A stretch of DNA of 64,000 bases, from the NCBI RefSeq assembly GCF_014205275.1, contig NZ_JACHND010000001.1, positions 7,688,001 to 7,752,000 on the forward strand, read 5' to 3'. Numbering within the stretch: the first letter of the stretch is position 1; each line of letters begins with the position of its first letter. Below are positions 16,696 to 25,403 of the stretch, in pieces. The notes below the pieces were generated by a model, which made no database searches, was not told where the DNA came from, and saw nothing but the letters and a program-made list of their open reading frames with translations. This stretch comes from Sphaerisporangium siamense. GTDB lineage: Bacteria; Actinomycetota; Actinomycetes; Streptosporangiales; Streptosporangiaceae. A program made the position numbers and the translations under genes.

Positions 16696-18017
16696 CTGCC
16701 GACCTCCTCGTTGATCGTCTCCAGCGCGGTGACGATGATGCCGAGGCCCTCGCGCGCCTCGTCGTCGGTGAGCGTCAGCGGGGGCGCCATGCGCAGCACG
16801 TTGCCGTACAGGCCGCCCTTGCCCGCGAGCAGGCCGAGCTTCTTGGTCTCCTCCATGAACCGGCCGGCCAGCGCGGGCGCGGGGGCGCCGGTGGCGGGGT
16901 CCACGAGTTCGAGGGCGAACATCAGGCCCTTGCCGCGGACGTCGCCCACGATCGGCAGCCGGTCCTTGGCCTCGCGCAGCCCGCCGAGCAGGATCTCGCC
17001 GGTGACGGCGGCGCGGGACTGCAGGTCGTGGTCGAGGACGTAGTCGAGGGTGGCGTTGGCGGCGGCCATCGAGATCGGGTTGCCGCCGAAGGTCGCCAGG
17101 CCGATGGCGTGCGGGCCGTCCATGAGGTCGCCGCGGGCCACCACGCCGCCGACCGCGAAGCCGTTGCCGAGGCCCTTGGCGAAGGTCATCATGTCGGGCG
17201 TCATGCCGTGGTTCTGGATGCCGAAGAAGGCCGAGCCGGTGCGGCCCCATCCGGTCTGCACCTCGTCGGAGATGAAGAGGATGCCCTCCTCGTCCAGGAC
17301 CTCCTTGTACGCCTTGAACAGGCCGTCGGGCGCCATCGTGAACCCGCCCACGCCCTGGATCGGCTCGGCGATGAGCGCGGCCACGTCGTTGGACACGGCC
17401 GTGGCGAGCACGTGGCGCAGGTCGGCGACGCAGACGTCGATGTACTCGGCGTCGGACAGGCCGCGGAACTGCGGCAGGTGGCGGTCGGCGCCGTGCAGGA
17501 AGTGGACGTTCAGCGGCGAGAGCGCGTTGTTCTTCCAGCTCCGGTTGCTGGTGACGGACAGCGCGCCGAAGCTGCGGCCATGGTAGCTCTGCCGCATGGC
17601 GAGCACCTGGTCCGATTTGCGGGCGTAGGTGGCGAGCAGCAGGGCCGTCTCGTTGGCCTCGGTGCCGGAGTTGGTGAAGAAGACCTTGGCGTTCTCGATG
17701 CCCGACAGCCTGGCGATCTTCTCGGCCAGTTCGACCTGGCCGCGCAGCAGGTAGACGGTGCTGGTGTGCACCACGCCGGTGGAGAGCTGGCGCTCCACGG
17801 CCTCGCGCACCTCGGGCACGTCGTACCCGATCATGTTGGTGAGGATTCCCGCGAAGAAGTCCAGGTAGGTATGGCCCTCTGCGTCGACGACGCGGTTGCC
17901 CTTCCCTCGCACGATCTCGATGGGCTCGTCATAGTAGATGGACAACCAGTTGGGCATGACCGCCCGGTGCCGGGCGAAAAGGTCGGACATAACCTGATTA
18001 TGTCGATTCATCGCCAT
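16692..18017 (-). CDS. Class III omega-aminotransferase (beta-alanine/GABA type)
   Basis: A 441-residue PLP enzyme of the omega-amino-acid aminotransferase family. Seen: VFFTNSGTEANETALLLATY, MRQSYHGRSFGALSVT, ALIAEPIQGVGGFTMAPDG, FISDEVQTGWGRTG and the PLP lysine Lys281 in TFAKGLGNGFAVGG, then ATFGGNPISMAAA. The substrate is inferred from the coupled mmsA gene: beta-alanine, 3-aminoisobutyrate or GABA. I chose the ATG at 18017, which has GGGGGTAGGG upstream; ATGs at 18011 and 18035 are alternatives. A set of TGTCCT/AGGACA half-sites lies upstream and is probably its operator. Confidence 0.92.
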   Translation of the reverse strand: MAMNRHNQVMSDLFARHRAVMPNWLSIYYDEPIEIVRGKGNRVVDAEGHTYLDFFAGILTNMIGYDVPEVREAVERQLSTGVVHTSTVYLLRGQVELAEKIARLSGIENAKVFFTNSGTEANETALLLATYARKSDQVLAMRQSYHGRSFGALSVTSNRSWKNNALSPLNVHFLHGADRHLPQFRGLSDAEYIDVCVADLRHVLATAVSNDVAALIAEPIQGVGGFTMAPDGLFKAYKEVLDEEGILFISDEVQTGWGRTGSAFFGIQNHGMTPDMMTFAKGLGNGFAVGGVVARGDLMDGPHAIGLATFGGNPISMAAANATLDYVLDHDLQSRAAVTGEILLGGLREAKDRLPIVGDVRGKGLMFALELVDPATGAPAPALAGRFMEETKKLGLLAGKGGLYGNVLRMAPPLTLTDDEAREGLGIIVTALETINEEVGR

Positions 18018-18085
18018 CGGCCCTACCCCCAACATGTCGGCTTACCGCGAAAACACCTTACACGGTGACAACCCCCATCTTCTGA

Positions 18086-18117
18086 TGTCCTCCTTTCAGG
18101 ACACCAAGATGTCCTGA
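18086..18117. promoter_or_regulatory. Three regularly spaced TGTCCT/AGGACA half-sites
   Basis: TGTCCT (18086-18091), AGGACA (18098-18103) and TGTCCT (18110-18115) alternate in orientation with starts exactly 12 bases apart. The last two extend to the perfect inverted pair TCAGGACA/TGTCCTGA (18096-18103 and 18110-18117). The array sits 69-100 bases upstream of the aminotransferase start and looks like a multi-subunit regulator site. Confidence 0.6.
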
Positions 18118-18125
18118 CATAACGG

Positions 18126-19622
18126 TCAAGCCGTCCGGCGACGGAGCATCACGTAGGCGAGCACGCCCGCGGCGATCCCGAGCGCGGCGCCCACCCACGC
18201 GCCGAAGGACATCGCGGCCACGAACGCCTCCTTGCCCATGCGCACGACGTCCGGGACGCCCGTCGCCAGCGCACCGTCGATGGAGTGCCTGGCCGCGGCC
18301 GGGGCGTCCCCGGGCATCCGGGCGGTGTAGACGCCGGCGAGCACGCTGCCGAGGACGGCCACGCTGAGCGCCATGCCGACCTGCTGGACGGTGTCGTTGA
18401 GCGCGGAGCCCACCCCCGCGTGCTCGGGCGGCACGGCGCCGAGCAGGGTCGCGTACGCAGCGGGCCCGGCGAGGCCGCCGCCGATCCCCATGATGAGCAG
18501 TCCCGTGATCAGCTTGCCGTACCCGTCGGACGGCCCCATGAGGCCGAGGACCACGAACCCGCCCGCCATGACCACCATGCCGGCCGCGATCAGCGCCCGG
18601 TTGCTGACCCGCTGCCCGAGCCCCGCGCCGACCGCGTTGAACACCGCCGCCGCCACCGCGTACGGCAGCAGCGCCAGACCGGCCCGCATGGGCCCGTAGC
18701 CGAGGACGAACTGCAGGTACTGGGTGAGCATCAGCAGCAGCGCCCCGGTGCCGAAGGACAGCAGCACGACCGAGAACGAGGAGCCGCGGAAGTCGGGGTT
18801 GCGGAACAGGTCGAGCGGGATCATGGGATGGTCCGAGCGCCGCTCCCAGAGCACGAAGGCCGCGAGGGCGGCCACGCCGACCGCGACGCCGGCGATGGTG
18901 CCGGCCGAGGTCCATCCCGACCGGGGGGCGGCGATCACCGCGTAGATCACGCCGGTCATCCCGATGATCGACAGCACCGCGCCGACCGGGTCGACGCGGC
19001 GCGCGGGGGCGCGGGACTCCGGCATCAGCAGCACCGCGGCGACGATGGCGACGATCGCGATGGGCACGTTCAGCAGGAACACCGAGCCCCACCAGTAGTG
19101 TTCGAGCAGGAAGCCGCCGAGGGTGGGCCCGGCGATCACGCCGACCATGGCGACGGCGCTCCACGCGGCGAACGCCTTGCGCCGCTCGCTCTCGTCGAAG
19201 ACCGTGATCACGATCGACAGGGTGCTCGGCATGAGGACGCAGCCGCCGACGCCCATCAGGGCCCGCGCGCCGATGAGCTGCCACGGCTCCTGCGCCAGCG
19301 TCGCCACCAGCGAGGCGCCACCGAAGATGGCGAGCCCGATGATGAGGAAGCGCCGCCGTCCGAACCGGTCCGACAGGCTCCCCGCGGTCAGCAGCAGGCC
19401 GGCGAACACCAGGATGTAGGCGTCGATGATCCACTGAACGTCCGCGGGAGACGCGCCGAGGTCGCGGATGAGGGAGGGGATCGCCAGGTTCAGCACGGTG
19501 TTGTCGACGACGAGCACCAGCAGGCTGACGCACAGCACGCCGAGGATCCACCAGCGGCGCGGGTTCTTCTCGGGCACGTCGCCGGCCCCAAGGTCTCGCA
19601 CAGTGTTCGATGTCACTCGCAC
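18126..19622 (-). CDS. MFS drug/metabolite exporter, DHA2 (14-helix) type
   Basis: A major facilitator protein of up to 498 residues with about 14 membrane helices, of the EmrB/QacA (DHA2) group. The first helix begins RRWWILGVLCVSLLVLVVDN, followed by TVLNLAIPSLIRDL, the loop motif SLSDRFGRRR and the antiporter-type stretch AMVGVIAGPTLGGFL. It probably exports drugs or secondary metabolites by proton exchange. The GTG at 19622 would give a nearly leaderless mRNA with the -10 box TATCGT just above; a GTG at 19577 (MPEKNPRRWW) fits the family better and may be the true start. It is divergent from a TetR regulator, with a long perfect inverted repeat between them. Confidence 0.9.
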   Translation of the reverse strand: MRVTSNTVRDLGAGDVPEKNPRRWWILGVLCVSLLVLVVDNTVLNLAIPSLIRDLGASPADVQWIIDAYILVFAGLLLTAGSLSDRFGRRRFLIIGLAIFGGASLVATLAQEPWQLIGARALMGVGGCVLMPSTLSIVITVFDESERRKAFAAWSAVAMVGVIAGPTLGGFLLEHYWWGSVFLLNVPIAIVAIVAAVLLMPESRAPARRVDPVGAVLSIIGMTGVIYAVIAAPRSGWTSAGTIAGVAVGVAALAAFVLWERRSDHPMIPLDLFRNPDFRGSSFSVVLLSFGTGALLLMLTQYLQFVLGYGPMRAGLALLPYAVAAAVFNAVGAGLGQRVSNRALIAAGMVVMAGGFVVLGLMGPSDGYGKLITGLLIMGIGGGLAGPAAYATLLGAVPPEHAGVGSALNDTVQQVGMALSVAVLGSVLAGVYTARMPGDAPAAARHSIDGALATGVPDVVRMGKEAFVAAMSFGAWVGAALGIAAGVLAYVMLRRRTA

Positions 19623-19655
19623 AGCGTACGATACAACCCGAACGGTGTGCGAGTG
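19614..19655. promoter_or_regulatory. TetR operator between exporter and regulator
   Basis: CACTCGCACA (19614-19623) and TGTGCGAGTG (19646-19655) are a perfect 10-bp inverted repeat 22 bases apart, covering overlapping divergent -10 boxes (TACGAT at 19627 on plus, TATCGT at 19633-19628 on minus). A partial third copy (CTCGCACAG) is at 19594-19602. Binding here would shut off both genes. Confidence 0.7.
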
Positions 19656-19686
19656 GTTTTATCCTTGAGTGGACGAAGGAGGCCAC

Positions 19687-20487
19687 GTGGCGACCAAGCC
19701 CTACAGGTCGGTCTGGGCCCGCGACACCGCGCCCAAGCCCGGCCGCGAGCAGCCCGCGCTCAGCCGCACGCAGATCGTCCGCGCGGCGATCGAGCTGCTC
19801 GACGCCGAGGGCCTGGACTCGCTCAGCATGCGCAGGCTCGGCGCCCGGCTCGGCGCGGGCGCGACCAGCATCTACTGGCACGTCGCCACCAAGGACGACC
19901 TGCTGGAGCTGGTCCTCGACGAGGTCTACGCGGAAGACGGGTTCCCCGGGGCGGTCGCGTCCCCGACCTGGCGCGAGGCGGCCACGCGGTTCGCCTACGG
20001 CCTGCGCCAGGCCCTGTTCCAGCACCCCTGGGCGGCGCAGCTCGTCTCCGCCATGCCGAGCATCGGGCCGAACGCCCTGAAGGTCATGAACAACCTGATG
20101 ACCGCCTTCGGGAAGGGCGGCTTCACCGGCAGGACCCTGGACTACGGCGTCGCCGCCGTGGTCGCCTACACCCTGGGCGCCACCACGCCCGAGGTCGGCC
20201 TGCTCACCAAGGTGGGCGGCACCGAGGCCGCCGAACAGAAGTGGTACGACGCCATGCAGGAGCAGGTCGAGGTCGCGGCGGCCGACTATCCGGAGCTGCG
20301 GTGCCGCTACGCCGGCTACGCCCCCAGCGAGATAGCGACCACGAGGGCGCTCAGCTTCGAGTTCGGGCTGACCTCCATGCTCGACGGGCTGGAAGCCCGG
20401 CTGCGCCGCGACGAGGACGGCCGGGAGATCCACAGGGCGGCCGGCGAAGGGGCCGGAACACCCTCCCCCGCCGATCACTCCGCGTGA
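19687..20487 (+). CDS. TetR family regulator of the MFS exporter
   Basis: A 266-residue TetR-type repressor. The helix-turn-helix runs over about residues 27-72: LSRTQIVRAAIELLDAEGLD, SLSMRRLGARLGAGATSIYWHVATKDDLLELVL. The SIYWHV block and the following region resemble the TetR_C_1 group, which binds drug-like ligands. The GTG start at 19687 has an excellent AGGAGG ribosome binding site four bases upstream. It is divergent from the DHA2 exporter and shares an operator with it, so it most likely represses both and is released by the exporter's substrate. Residues after about 245 (AGEGAGTPSPADHSA) are low complexity. Confidence 0.92.
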   Translation: MATKPYRSVWARDTAPKPGREQPALSRTQIVRAAIELLDAEGLDSLSMRRLGARLGAGATSIYWHVATKDDLLELVLDEVYAEDGFPGAVASPTWREAATRFAYGLRQALFQHPWAAQLVSAMPSIGPNALKVMNNLMTAFGKGGFTGRTLDYGVAAVVAYTLGATTPEVGLLTKVGGTEAAEQKWYDAMQEQVEVAAADYPELRCRYAGYAPSEIATTRALSFEFGLTSMLDGLEARLRRDEDGREIHRAAGEGAGTPSPADHSA

Positions 20488-20619
20488 CCGTCACAAGCCT
20501 CCGCGAGACCGTTCCCCTGCACCGTCACCGCCGGAACGCCCTCTGACGTACCAGGTGGGAGGCACTGTGTCAGGTAGTGCACCGTCAGTCTTACACCCTG
20601 ATCGGCTACGCTCGGACAT

Positions 20620-22230
20620 ATGCTACCGACCCTGGCCGACGTCCTCGCACTGGACGCCGTCCGCCGAGGCAGCCCGCGCATCGTCGCCGGCGCCGACCGG
20701 TTGGACACCCGCGTCCGCTGGGTACACGTCGGCGAGGTCAGCGACATCGCCCACCTCCTGCGTGGCGGGGAGCTGATCCTCACCACGGGGGTCGCACTGC
20801 CCGAGGAGCCCGACAAGCTGGCCGACTACATCGCCGACCTCGCCGCCGTCGGCGCCTCCGGCCTCATCGTCGAACTCGGCCGCAGGTTCATCCGCGAGCT
20901 GCCCCACGCGGTCGTCGAGTCCGCCGAGCTGCACGGCCTCCCGCTCGTCACGCTCACCCGCGAGACCCCGTTCGTCCAGATCACCGAGTCGGTGCACGCC
21001 CGCATCATCGACATCCAGCTCGAAGAGCTGCGCGCCTCCGAGCAGCTGCACGAGGTGTTCACCGAGCTGTCGGTCGAGGGCGCCTCGCCGGCCGAGGTGC
21101 TCAGCCAGGTCTCGCGCCTGTCCGCGCGGCCCGCCTTACTGGAGAACCTCGCCCACCAGGTGCTCGCCTGCGAGACCGCCGGCCGCGACACCGGCGTCCT
21201 GCTCGCCAACTGGGAGGCGCGCTCGCGCGCGGTCAGCCCCCACGAACGCACCGCCTACGACCCCTCCTCCGGCTGGCTGGTCACCATGGTCGGCGCGCGC
21301 GGCCACGACTGGGGGCGGCTCATCATCATCTGCGAGGAGCCGCCCGGCCCCCGCGATGTCGTCCTCGCCGAGCGCGCCGCGACCACCCTCGCCCTCGGCC
21401 GCCTCCTGGAGCGCCACCAGGAAAGCCTGGAGCGCCAGGCCCACGGCACGATCATCACCGGCATTCTCACCCACGCCTACGCCGACCCCGACGAGGCCGC
21501 CGCCCGGGCTCGCGCGGTGGGCGTGCCCCTCACCGGCAGGAAGCTCATCAGCGTCGTGCTGCGGCTCACCGACGCCGCCGACACCGCGCTCAACCTCCAG
21601 GCCCAGCTCGGCGAGCTGGCCGAGGCCGCCGCCGCCGCCTGCCGGGACGCCCGCCTGCCCGCCCTCGTCGGCGCCCTGGACCAGAACCGCGTCGGCGTCC
21701 TGCTCCCGCTGCCGCCCCGCACGCCCGCCGAGGCCGCGCTCACCTCGCTGGCCGAGCGCCTGCGCATGGCGTTCGCCACGCCCTTCGTCCTCGCCGCGGG
21801 ATCGGTCGTCGAGTCGATCAGGGACGTCCGCCGCAGCTTCCTGGAGGCCGAGCAGGTCGCCGAGGCCGCCGCGCGCCAGCCCGACCGCCGCCCCTTCTAC
21901 CGCCTGCCCGACCTGCGGCTGCGCGGCCTGCTCCACCTCCTGCGCGACGACGCCCGCCTGCAGACCTTCGCCGAGCGCGAGCTCGGCCCCTTACTCGCCC
22001 ACGACGCCCACCGCGGCGGCGACCTCACCGGCATCCTGCGCACCTACCTCGACGCCGGGCGCAACAAGGCCGTCGCCGCCCAGCGCGCCCACCTGTCGCG
22101 CCCGGCCTTCTACGACCGGCTCCGCCGCCTCGAACGCATCCTCGACACCGACCTCGACGACGTCGACTCCTGCTTGTCGCTCCACGTCGCCCTGCTGGCG
22201 CTGGAATCATTCAGAAGGGAGACCCGGTGA
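20620..22230 (+). CDS. PucR family transcriptional regulator (coupled to DmpA peptidase)
   Basis: A 536-residue PucR protein. The N-terminal sensing domain (about 1-125) reads VLALDAVRRGSPRIVAGADR, GELILTTGVALP and TRETPFVQITESVHARI. The C-terminal HTH_30 domain (about 470-525) includes LRTYLDAGRNKAVAAQRAHL and SRPAFYDRLRRLERIL. A -10 box TACGCT (20607-20612) stands seven bases before the ATG, so the transcript is probably leaderless. Its stop overlaps the start of the DmpA-type peptidase gene (GTGA), which ties the regulator and peptidase into one operon; the peptidase product or substrate may be its ligand. It is only distantly similar to the PucR protein beside gabT. Confidence 0.92.
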   Translation: MLPTLADVLALDAVRRGSPRIVAGADRLDTRVRWVHVGEVSDIAHLLRGGELILTTGVALPEEPDKLADYIADLAAVGASGLIVELGRRFIRELPHAVVESAELHGLPLVTLTRETPFVQITESVHARIIDIQLEELRASEQLHEVFTELSVEGASPAEVLSQVSRLSARPALLENLAHQVLACETAGRDTGVLLANWEARSRAVSPHERTAYDPSSGWLVTMVGARGHDWGRLIIICEEPPGPRDVVLAERAATTLALGRLLERHQESLERQAHGTIITGILTHAYADPDEAAARARAVGVPLTGRKLISVVLRLTDAADTALNLQAQLGELAEAAAAACRDARLPALVGALDQNRVGVLLPLPPRTPAEAALTSLAERLRMAFATPFVLAAGSVVESIRDVRRSFLEAEQVAEAAARQPDRRPFYRLPDLRLRGLLHLLRDDARLQTFAERELGPLLAHDAHRGGDLTGILRTYLDAGRNKAVAAQRAHLSRPAFYDRLRRLERILDTDLDDVDSCLSLHVALLALESFRRETR

Positions 22231-23330
22231 GCGCGACCGCCATGCGGGCACGTGACCACGGAATCGTCATCGGCGCCGGCACCCCCGGGCCGTACAACGC
22301 GATCACCGACGTCACGGGGGTCAGAGTCGGCCACACCACCCTCATCCACGGCGACGGGCCGCGCGTGCGCGGCGAGGGCCCGGTGCGCACCGGCGTCACG
22401 ATGATCCTCCCGCACGAGGGCTCCGCCTTCGACGAGCCCGTGTACGCGGGCTACCACTGGCTGAACGGCAACGGCGAGATCACCGGCATGGCCTACCTCG
22501 ACGAGTTCGGCCTGCTCGGCTCGCCGATCGGGCTCACCAACACCGGGTCCGTGGGCGTCGTCCGCGACACCATCGTCGAGCTCGAACTCTCCTCCCGCGA
22601 CAAGGGACCGCAGGCGTGGTCCCTGCCCGTCGTGGGCGAGACCTGGGACGGCAGGCTCAACGACATCGACGGGCAGCACGTCAAGCCCGAGCACGTCAGG
22701 GCCGCCTACGCCGCGGCGACCGGCGGCCCGGTCGCCGAGGGTGCGGTCGGCGGCGGTACCGGCATGATCTGCCACGGCTTCAAGGGCGGCATCGGCACCG
22801 CCTCGCGCGTCCTGCCCGAGGCGGACGGCGGCTACACCGTCGGCGTGCTGGTCCAGGCCAACCACGGCATGCGCGATCGCCTCACCGTCAACGGCGTGCC
22901 CGTCGGACGCGCGATGGCCGACGTGCCGCGGCCCATGCCGCTCGCGCACGAGGGGGCGGGCTCCATCATCGGCATCGTCGCCACCGACGCCCCGCTGCTC
23001 CCCCACCAGTGCCGCAGGCTCGCCCGGCGGGCCGCGCTCGGCGTCGCCCGCACCGGCGGGGCCGGGGAGAACGGCAGCGGCGACGGCTTCGTGTGCTTCG
23101 CCACGCACAACCGCGACCTGCCCTCCAACGCCCTCGACGCCGCCCCGCCGCGCACCTTCCCGGTCACGGTCCTGGCCGACGAGTACATCGACCCGCTGTT
23201 CTGGGCGACCATCGAGGCCGTCGAGGAGGCCATCGTCAACGTCCTGGTCGCCGCCGAGACCATGACCGGCGCCGACGGCGTCACCGCCCACGGCCTGGAC
23301 GCCCGGCGCCTCGCCGCCCTGTTGGCCTGA
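22227..23330 (+). CDS. P1 family (DmpA-type) aminopeptidase
   Basis: A 367-residue member of the DmpA/P1 family, Ntn-like hydrolases that cut themselves before a serine nucleophile and then act as L-aminopeptidase, D-esterase or beta-peptidyl aminopeptidase. Seen: ITDVTGVRVGHTTLI at the start, LTNTGSVGVVRD, GAVGGGTGMICHGFKGGIGTASR and GAGSIIGIVATDAPLLPHQ. By analogy with DmpA, whose nucleophile is Ser250, Ser246 in GAG-SIIG should be the cleavage point and nucleophile. There is no signal peptide, so it acts in the cytoplasm. The GTG start at 22227 overlaps the PucR stop and has an AAGGGAG ribosome binding site. Confidence 0.92.
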   Translation: MSATAMRARDHGIVIGAGTPGPYNAITDVTGVRVGHTTLIHGDGPRVRGEGPVRTGVTMILPHEGSAFDEPVYAGYHWLNGNGEITGMAYLDEFGLLGSPIGLTNTGSVGVVRDTIVELELSSRDKGPQAWSLPVVGETWDGRLNDIDGQHVKPEHVRAAYAAATGGPVAEGAVGGGTGMICHGFKGGIGTASRVLPEADGGYTVGVLVQANHGMRDRLTVNGVPVGRAMADVPRPMPLAHEGAGSIIGIVATDAPLLPHQCRRLARRAALGVARTGGAGENGSGDGFVCFATHNRDLPSNALDAAPPRTFPVTVLADEYIDPLFWATIEAVEEAIVNVLVAAETMTGADGVTAHGLDARRLAALLA

Positions 23331-23689
23331 CCCTGACCTCACGCGCGAAGGCCCGGGGGCGCACTGCCACCGGGCCTCGTGTAGCGGTATTCGGACAACG
23401 GCTCGGCTCCGCCATTCCGGGATGTTGCGGAACGCGCCGCCGCACGTCATCGGGCCAAAACCGGTTCGGCCCCGTTCGCTTTCGCCTTTTCGGCCGCACG
23501 AACCGCTTACAGGGCGTGACATAACGGTGCGCATATAGCGGCGAGATAGGACACTGAGGCGATATTTCCCTGATTACGGATGACGCCGGGTTACATTCTC
23601 ATAGACGTTGGCGTGTTCCCCGGCGCCCGGGCCGCCCCAGCCAAGACCATGGTGCGGCAAGGACGTGATCACCCCCCGGGAGCCTTCGA
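23331..23689. other. Gene-free spacer with one hairpin
   Basis: No convincing gene. AGGCCCGG (23349-23356) and CCGGGCCT (23370-23377) form a hairpin suited to ending the PucR-DmpA operon, though there is no T tract. The remaining stretch, which becomes less GC-rich near 23530-23600, should hold the promoter of the downstream secreted enzyme; I could not pick out a clear -35/-10 pair. Confidence 0.5.
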
Positions 23690-25186
23690 ATGCCGACGCC
23701 GCGCCGCCTCACCACCGGTCTCGCCGCTCTGTCCATCCTCGCGACAGGCGCGCCCGTGGCCGCGTCCGCGGAATCGTCAGCCGCCGCGGCGGCTCCCTCC
23801 GCCCGCGCCGGGCTGCCGACGACGGCGTTCCCGCTGGGCCCGCGCGCGGTCGCCAAGCAGACGCGCAAGGCCGTCGCCCCCGGGGTCGACCTGTTCACGC
23901 TCACCCATGGAAGCGCCACGGACGGCTATACGGTGTCGCTCCTGATGAACGGCAAGGACGTCGGCAAGCGCGCCGACGCCGAGGCGGCGGCGGCCACGGC
24001 CGAGGCCGCGGGTTTCCCGGCGACGATCCAGGAGGTCGTCCGCCCGGCGGTCGCCGACTACCGGGAGGGTGTCGGCTATATGGTGCGCCTAGGGTCGTGG
24101 TCCCTGAAAGACCGCAAAGAGGCAGATAAAATCGTCAAGCAGCTCAAAGAGGTTGACATCCCGGCGAAGACCGATTTCCTGGGCGATGACGGGATGCAGA
24201 CCACCGGGCCGTGGGACCTCCGCGTCCTCACCGTCAACCCGCGCGGCTTCCGCGGCAGCTACCGCTCCAGCCTCGGCGTCAGCGTCGCCAAGCGCGAGAA
24301 GACGTCCGCGATGGCCAAGCAGGCCAAGGCGCTCGCCGCCGTGAACGGCGGGTTCTTCAACATCCACACCGCCAAGGAGCTCCGCGGGGAGCCCGTCGGC
24401 ATCTCCGTGGTCGACGGCCGTCTGCTCAGCGAGGCCGTCCCCGGCCGCAGCGCCCTCATCCTCAAGGACCGCACGGCCCGGATCACCGAGCTCAGCACCA
24501 CCGTCACCGCCGTCTCCTCCGACGGCGAGCGCACCGTCGTGAACGGCGTCAACCGCGCGGCCGAGGCCGACGAGCTCGTCCTGTACACCGAGCAGTTCGG
24601 CGCCAAGACCCCCGCCGACGACGGCACCGAGGCCGTCCTCGACGCGACCGGCCAGGTCCTGGAACTGCGCCCCGCCGGCGGAGCCGTCAAGCCCGGAACC
24701 CGCGTGCTGCACGGCACCGGCACCATGGCCGACTGGATCTCCTCCCACACCCCCGAGCAGTGGAAGCTGACCATCACCACCAAGGTGAAGGACCTGCGCA
24801 CCGGCAAGTCCGTCCCCCTCACCCCGCAGACCAGCATCATCGGCGGAGGTGTGGGCCTGGTCCGCAACGGCCGCGAACACATCACCGCTCAGGCCGACGG
24901 CCACGCCAACGTCAACATGATCCTCCGCCGCCACCCGCGCACGCTCGCCGGCGTCACCAAGTCCGGCACCCTGATCCTCGCCGTCGTCGACGGCCGCAAG
25001 CCCGGCGTCACCGTCGGCGCCTCCATGATCGAAGCCGCCCACCTGATGCTCTGGCTAGGCGCCCGCCAGGCCATCAACCTCGACGGCGGCGGTAGCACCG
25101 CCATGATCGTCAACAACAAGGTAGTAAACCACCCCAGCGACGGCCCAGAACGCCCCGTAGGCGACGCCCTCCTCCTCGTCCCCTAG
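23690..25186 (+). CDS. Secreted phosphodiester glycosidase with SPOR-like region
   Basis: A 498-residue secreted protein. The signal peptide is about residues 1-28 (RRLTTGLAALSILATGAPVAASA). Residues about 80-165 resemble a SPOR repeat (YTVSLLMNGKDVGKRADAEAAAATAEAAGF, then YMVRLGSWSLKDRKEADKIVKQL). The rest is a NAGPA/DUF2233 phosphodiester glycosidase domain: ALAAVNGGFFN, GVGLVRNGRE, and the C-terminal INLDGGGSTAMIVN followed by RPVGDALLLVP. The family's founding member, the human uncovering enzyme NAGPA, removes GlcNAc from phosphodiesters; in bacteria a role on cell-wall glycopolymers is plausible but unproven. The ATG at 23690 has a GGGAG ribosome binding site. Confidence 0.88.
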   Translation: MPTPRRLTTGLAALSILATGAPVAASAESSAAAAAPSARAGLPTTAFPLGPRAVAKQTRKAVAPGVDLFTLTHGSATDGYTVSLLMNGKDVGKRADAEAAAATAEAAGFPATIQEVVRPAVADYREGVGYMVRLGSWSLKDRKEADKIVKQLKEVDIPAKTDFLGDDGMQTTGPWDLRVLTVNPRGFRGSYRSSLGVSVAKREKTSAMAKQAKALAAVNGGFFNIHTAKELRGEPVGISVVDGRLLSEAVPGRSALILKDRTARITELSTTVTAVSSDGERTVVNGVNRAAEADELVLYTEQFGAKTPADDGTEAVLDATGQVLELRPAGGAVKPGTRVLHGTGTMADWISSHTPEQWKLTITTKVKDLRTGKSVPLTPQTSIIGGGVGLVRNGREHITAQADGHANVNMILRRHPRTLAGVTKSGTLILAVVDGRKPGVTVGASMIEAAHLMLWLGARQAINLDGGGSTAMIVNNKVVNHPSDGPERPVGDALLLVP

Positions 25187-25289
25187 CCCTTCTCCTTGGC
25201 ACCGCGTCAGCAGAACGCAGCTCGGTGAAGCCCGGCCCCCACAACGGCGCCCAGCCCGGCCCTCCCACAGCACGCGGTGCGTACGGGAC

Positions 25290-25403
25290 TGGATGGCCTA
25301 CTACGGAGCCTTCTACCGCCATGCGCTGTATCCCCTGATCCATCGCATTAACACCTGTCGGCTGCGATGGATCATGAACAAGTACAAGAAGCTGAGCAAC
25401 TAG
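25290..25403 (+). pseudogene. Remnant of a group II intron reverse transcriptase (maturase domain)
   Basis: The plus strand encodes WMAYYGAFYRHALYPL, IHRINTCRLRWIMN and KYKKLSN before a TAG stop. This is the recognisable core of the maturase (GIIM, domain X) segment at the C-terminus of group II intron-encoded proteins, usually read as a W-x-YYGxFYRSALYP...RWxxxKYKRL pattern. Nothing of the reverse transcriptase palm or fingers is present upstream, where the sequence is instead the first repeat copy. The fragment interrupts repeat copy 1 between its ACGCGGTGCG and GGAAGGCGCG blocks. It is a decayed fragment, not a working element. Confidence 0.72.

Noticed and set aside
23331..23689. Possible riboswitch upstream of the SPOR-glycosidase gene
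   Set aside because: No conserved core of known classes (such as ydaO-type or cobalamin) was recognisable; only a single simple hairpin is present.
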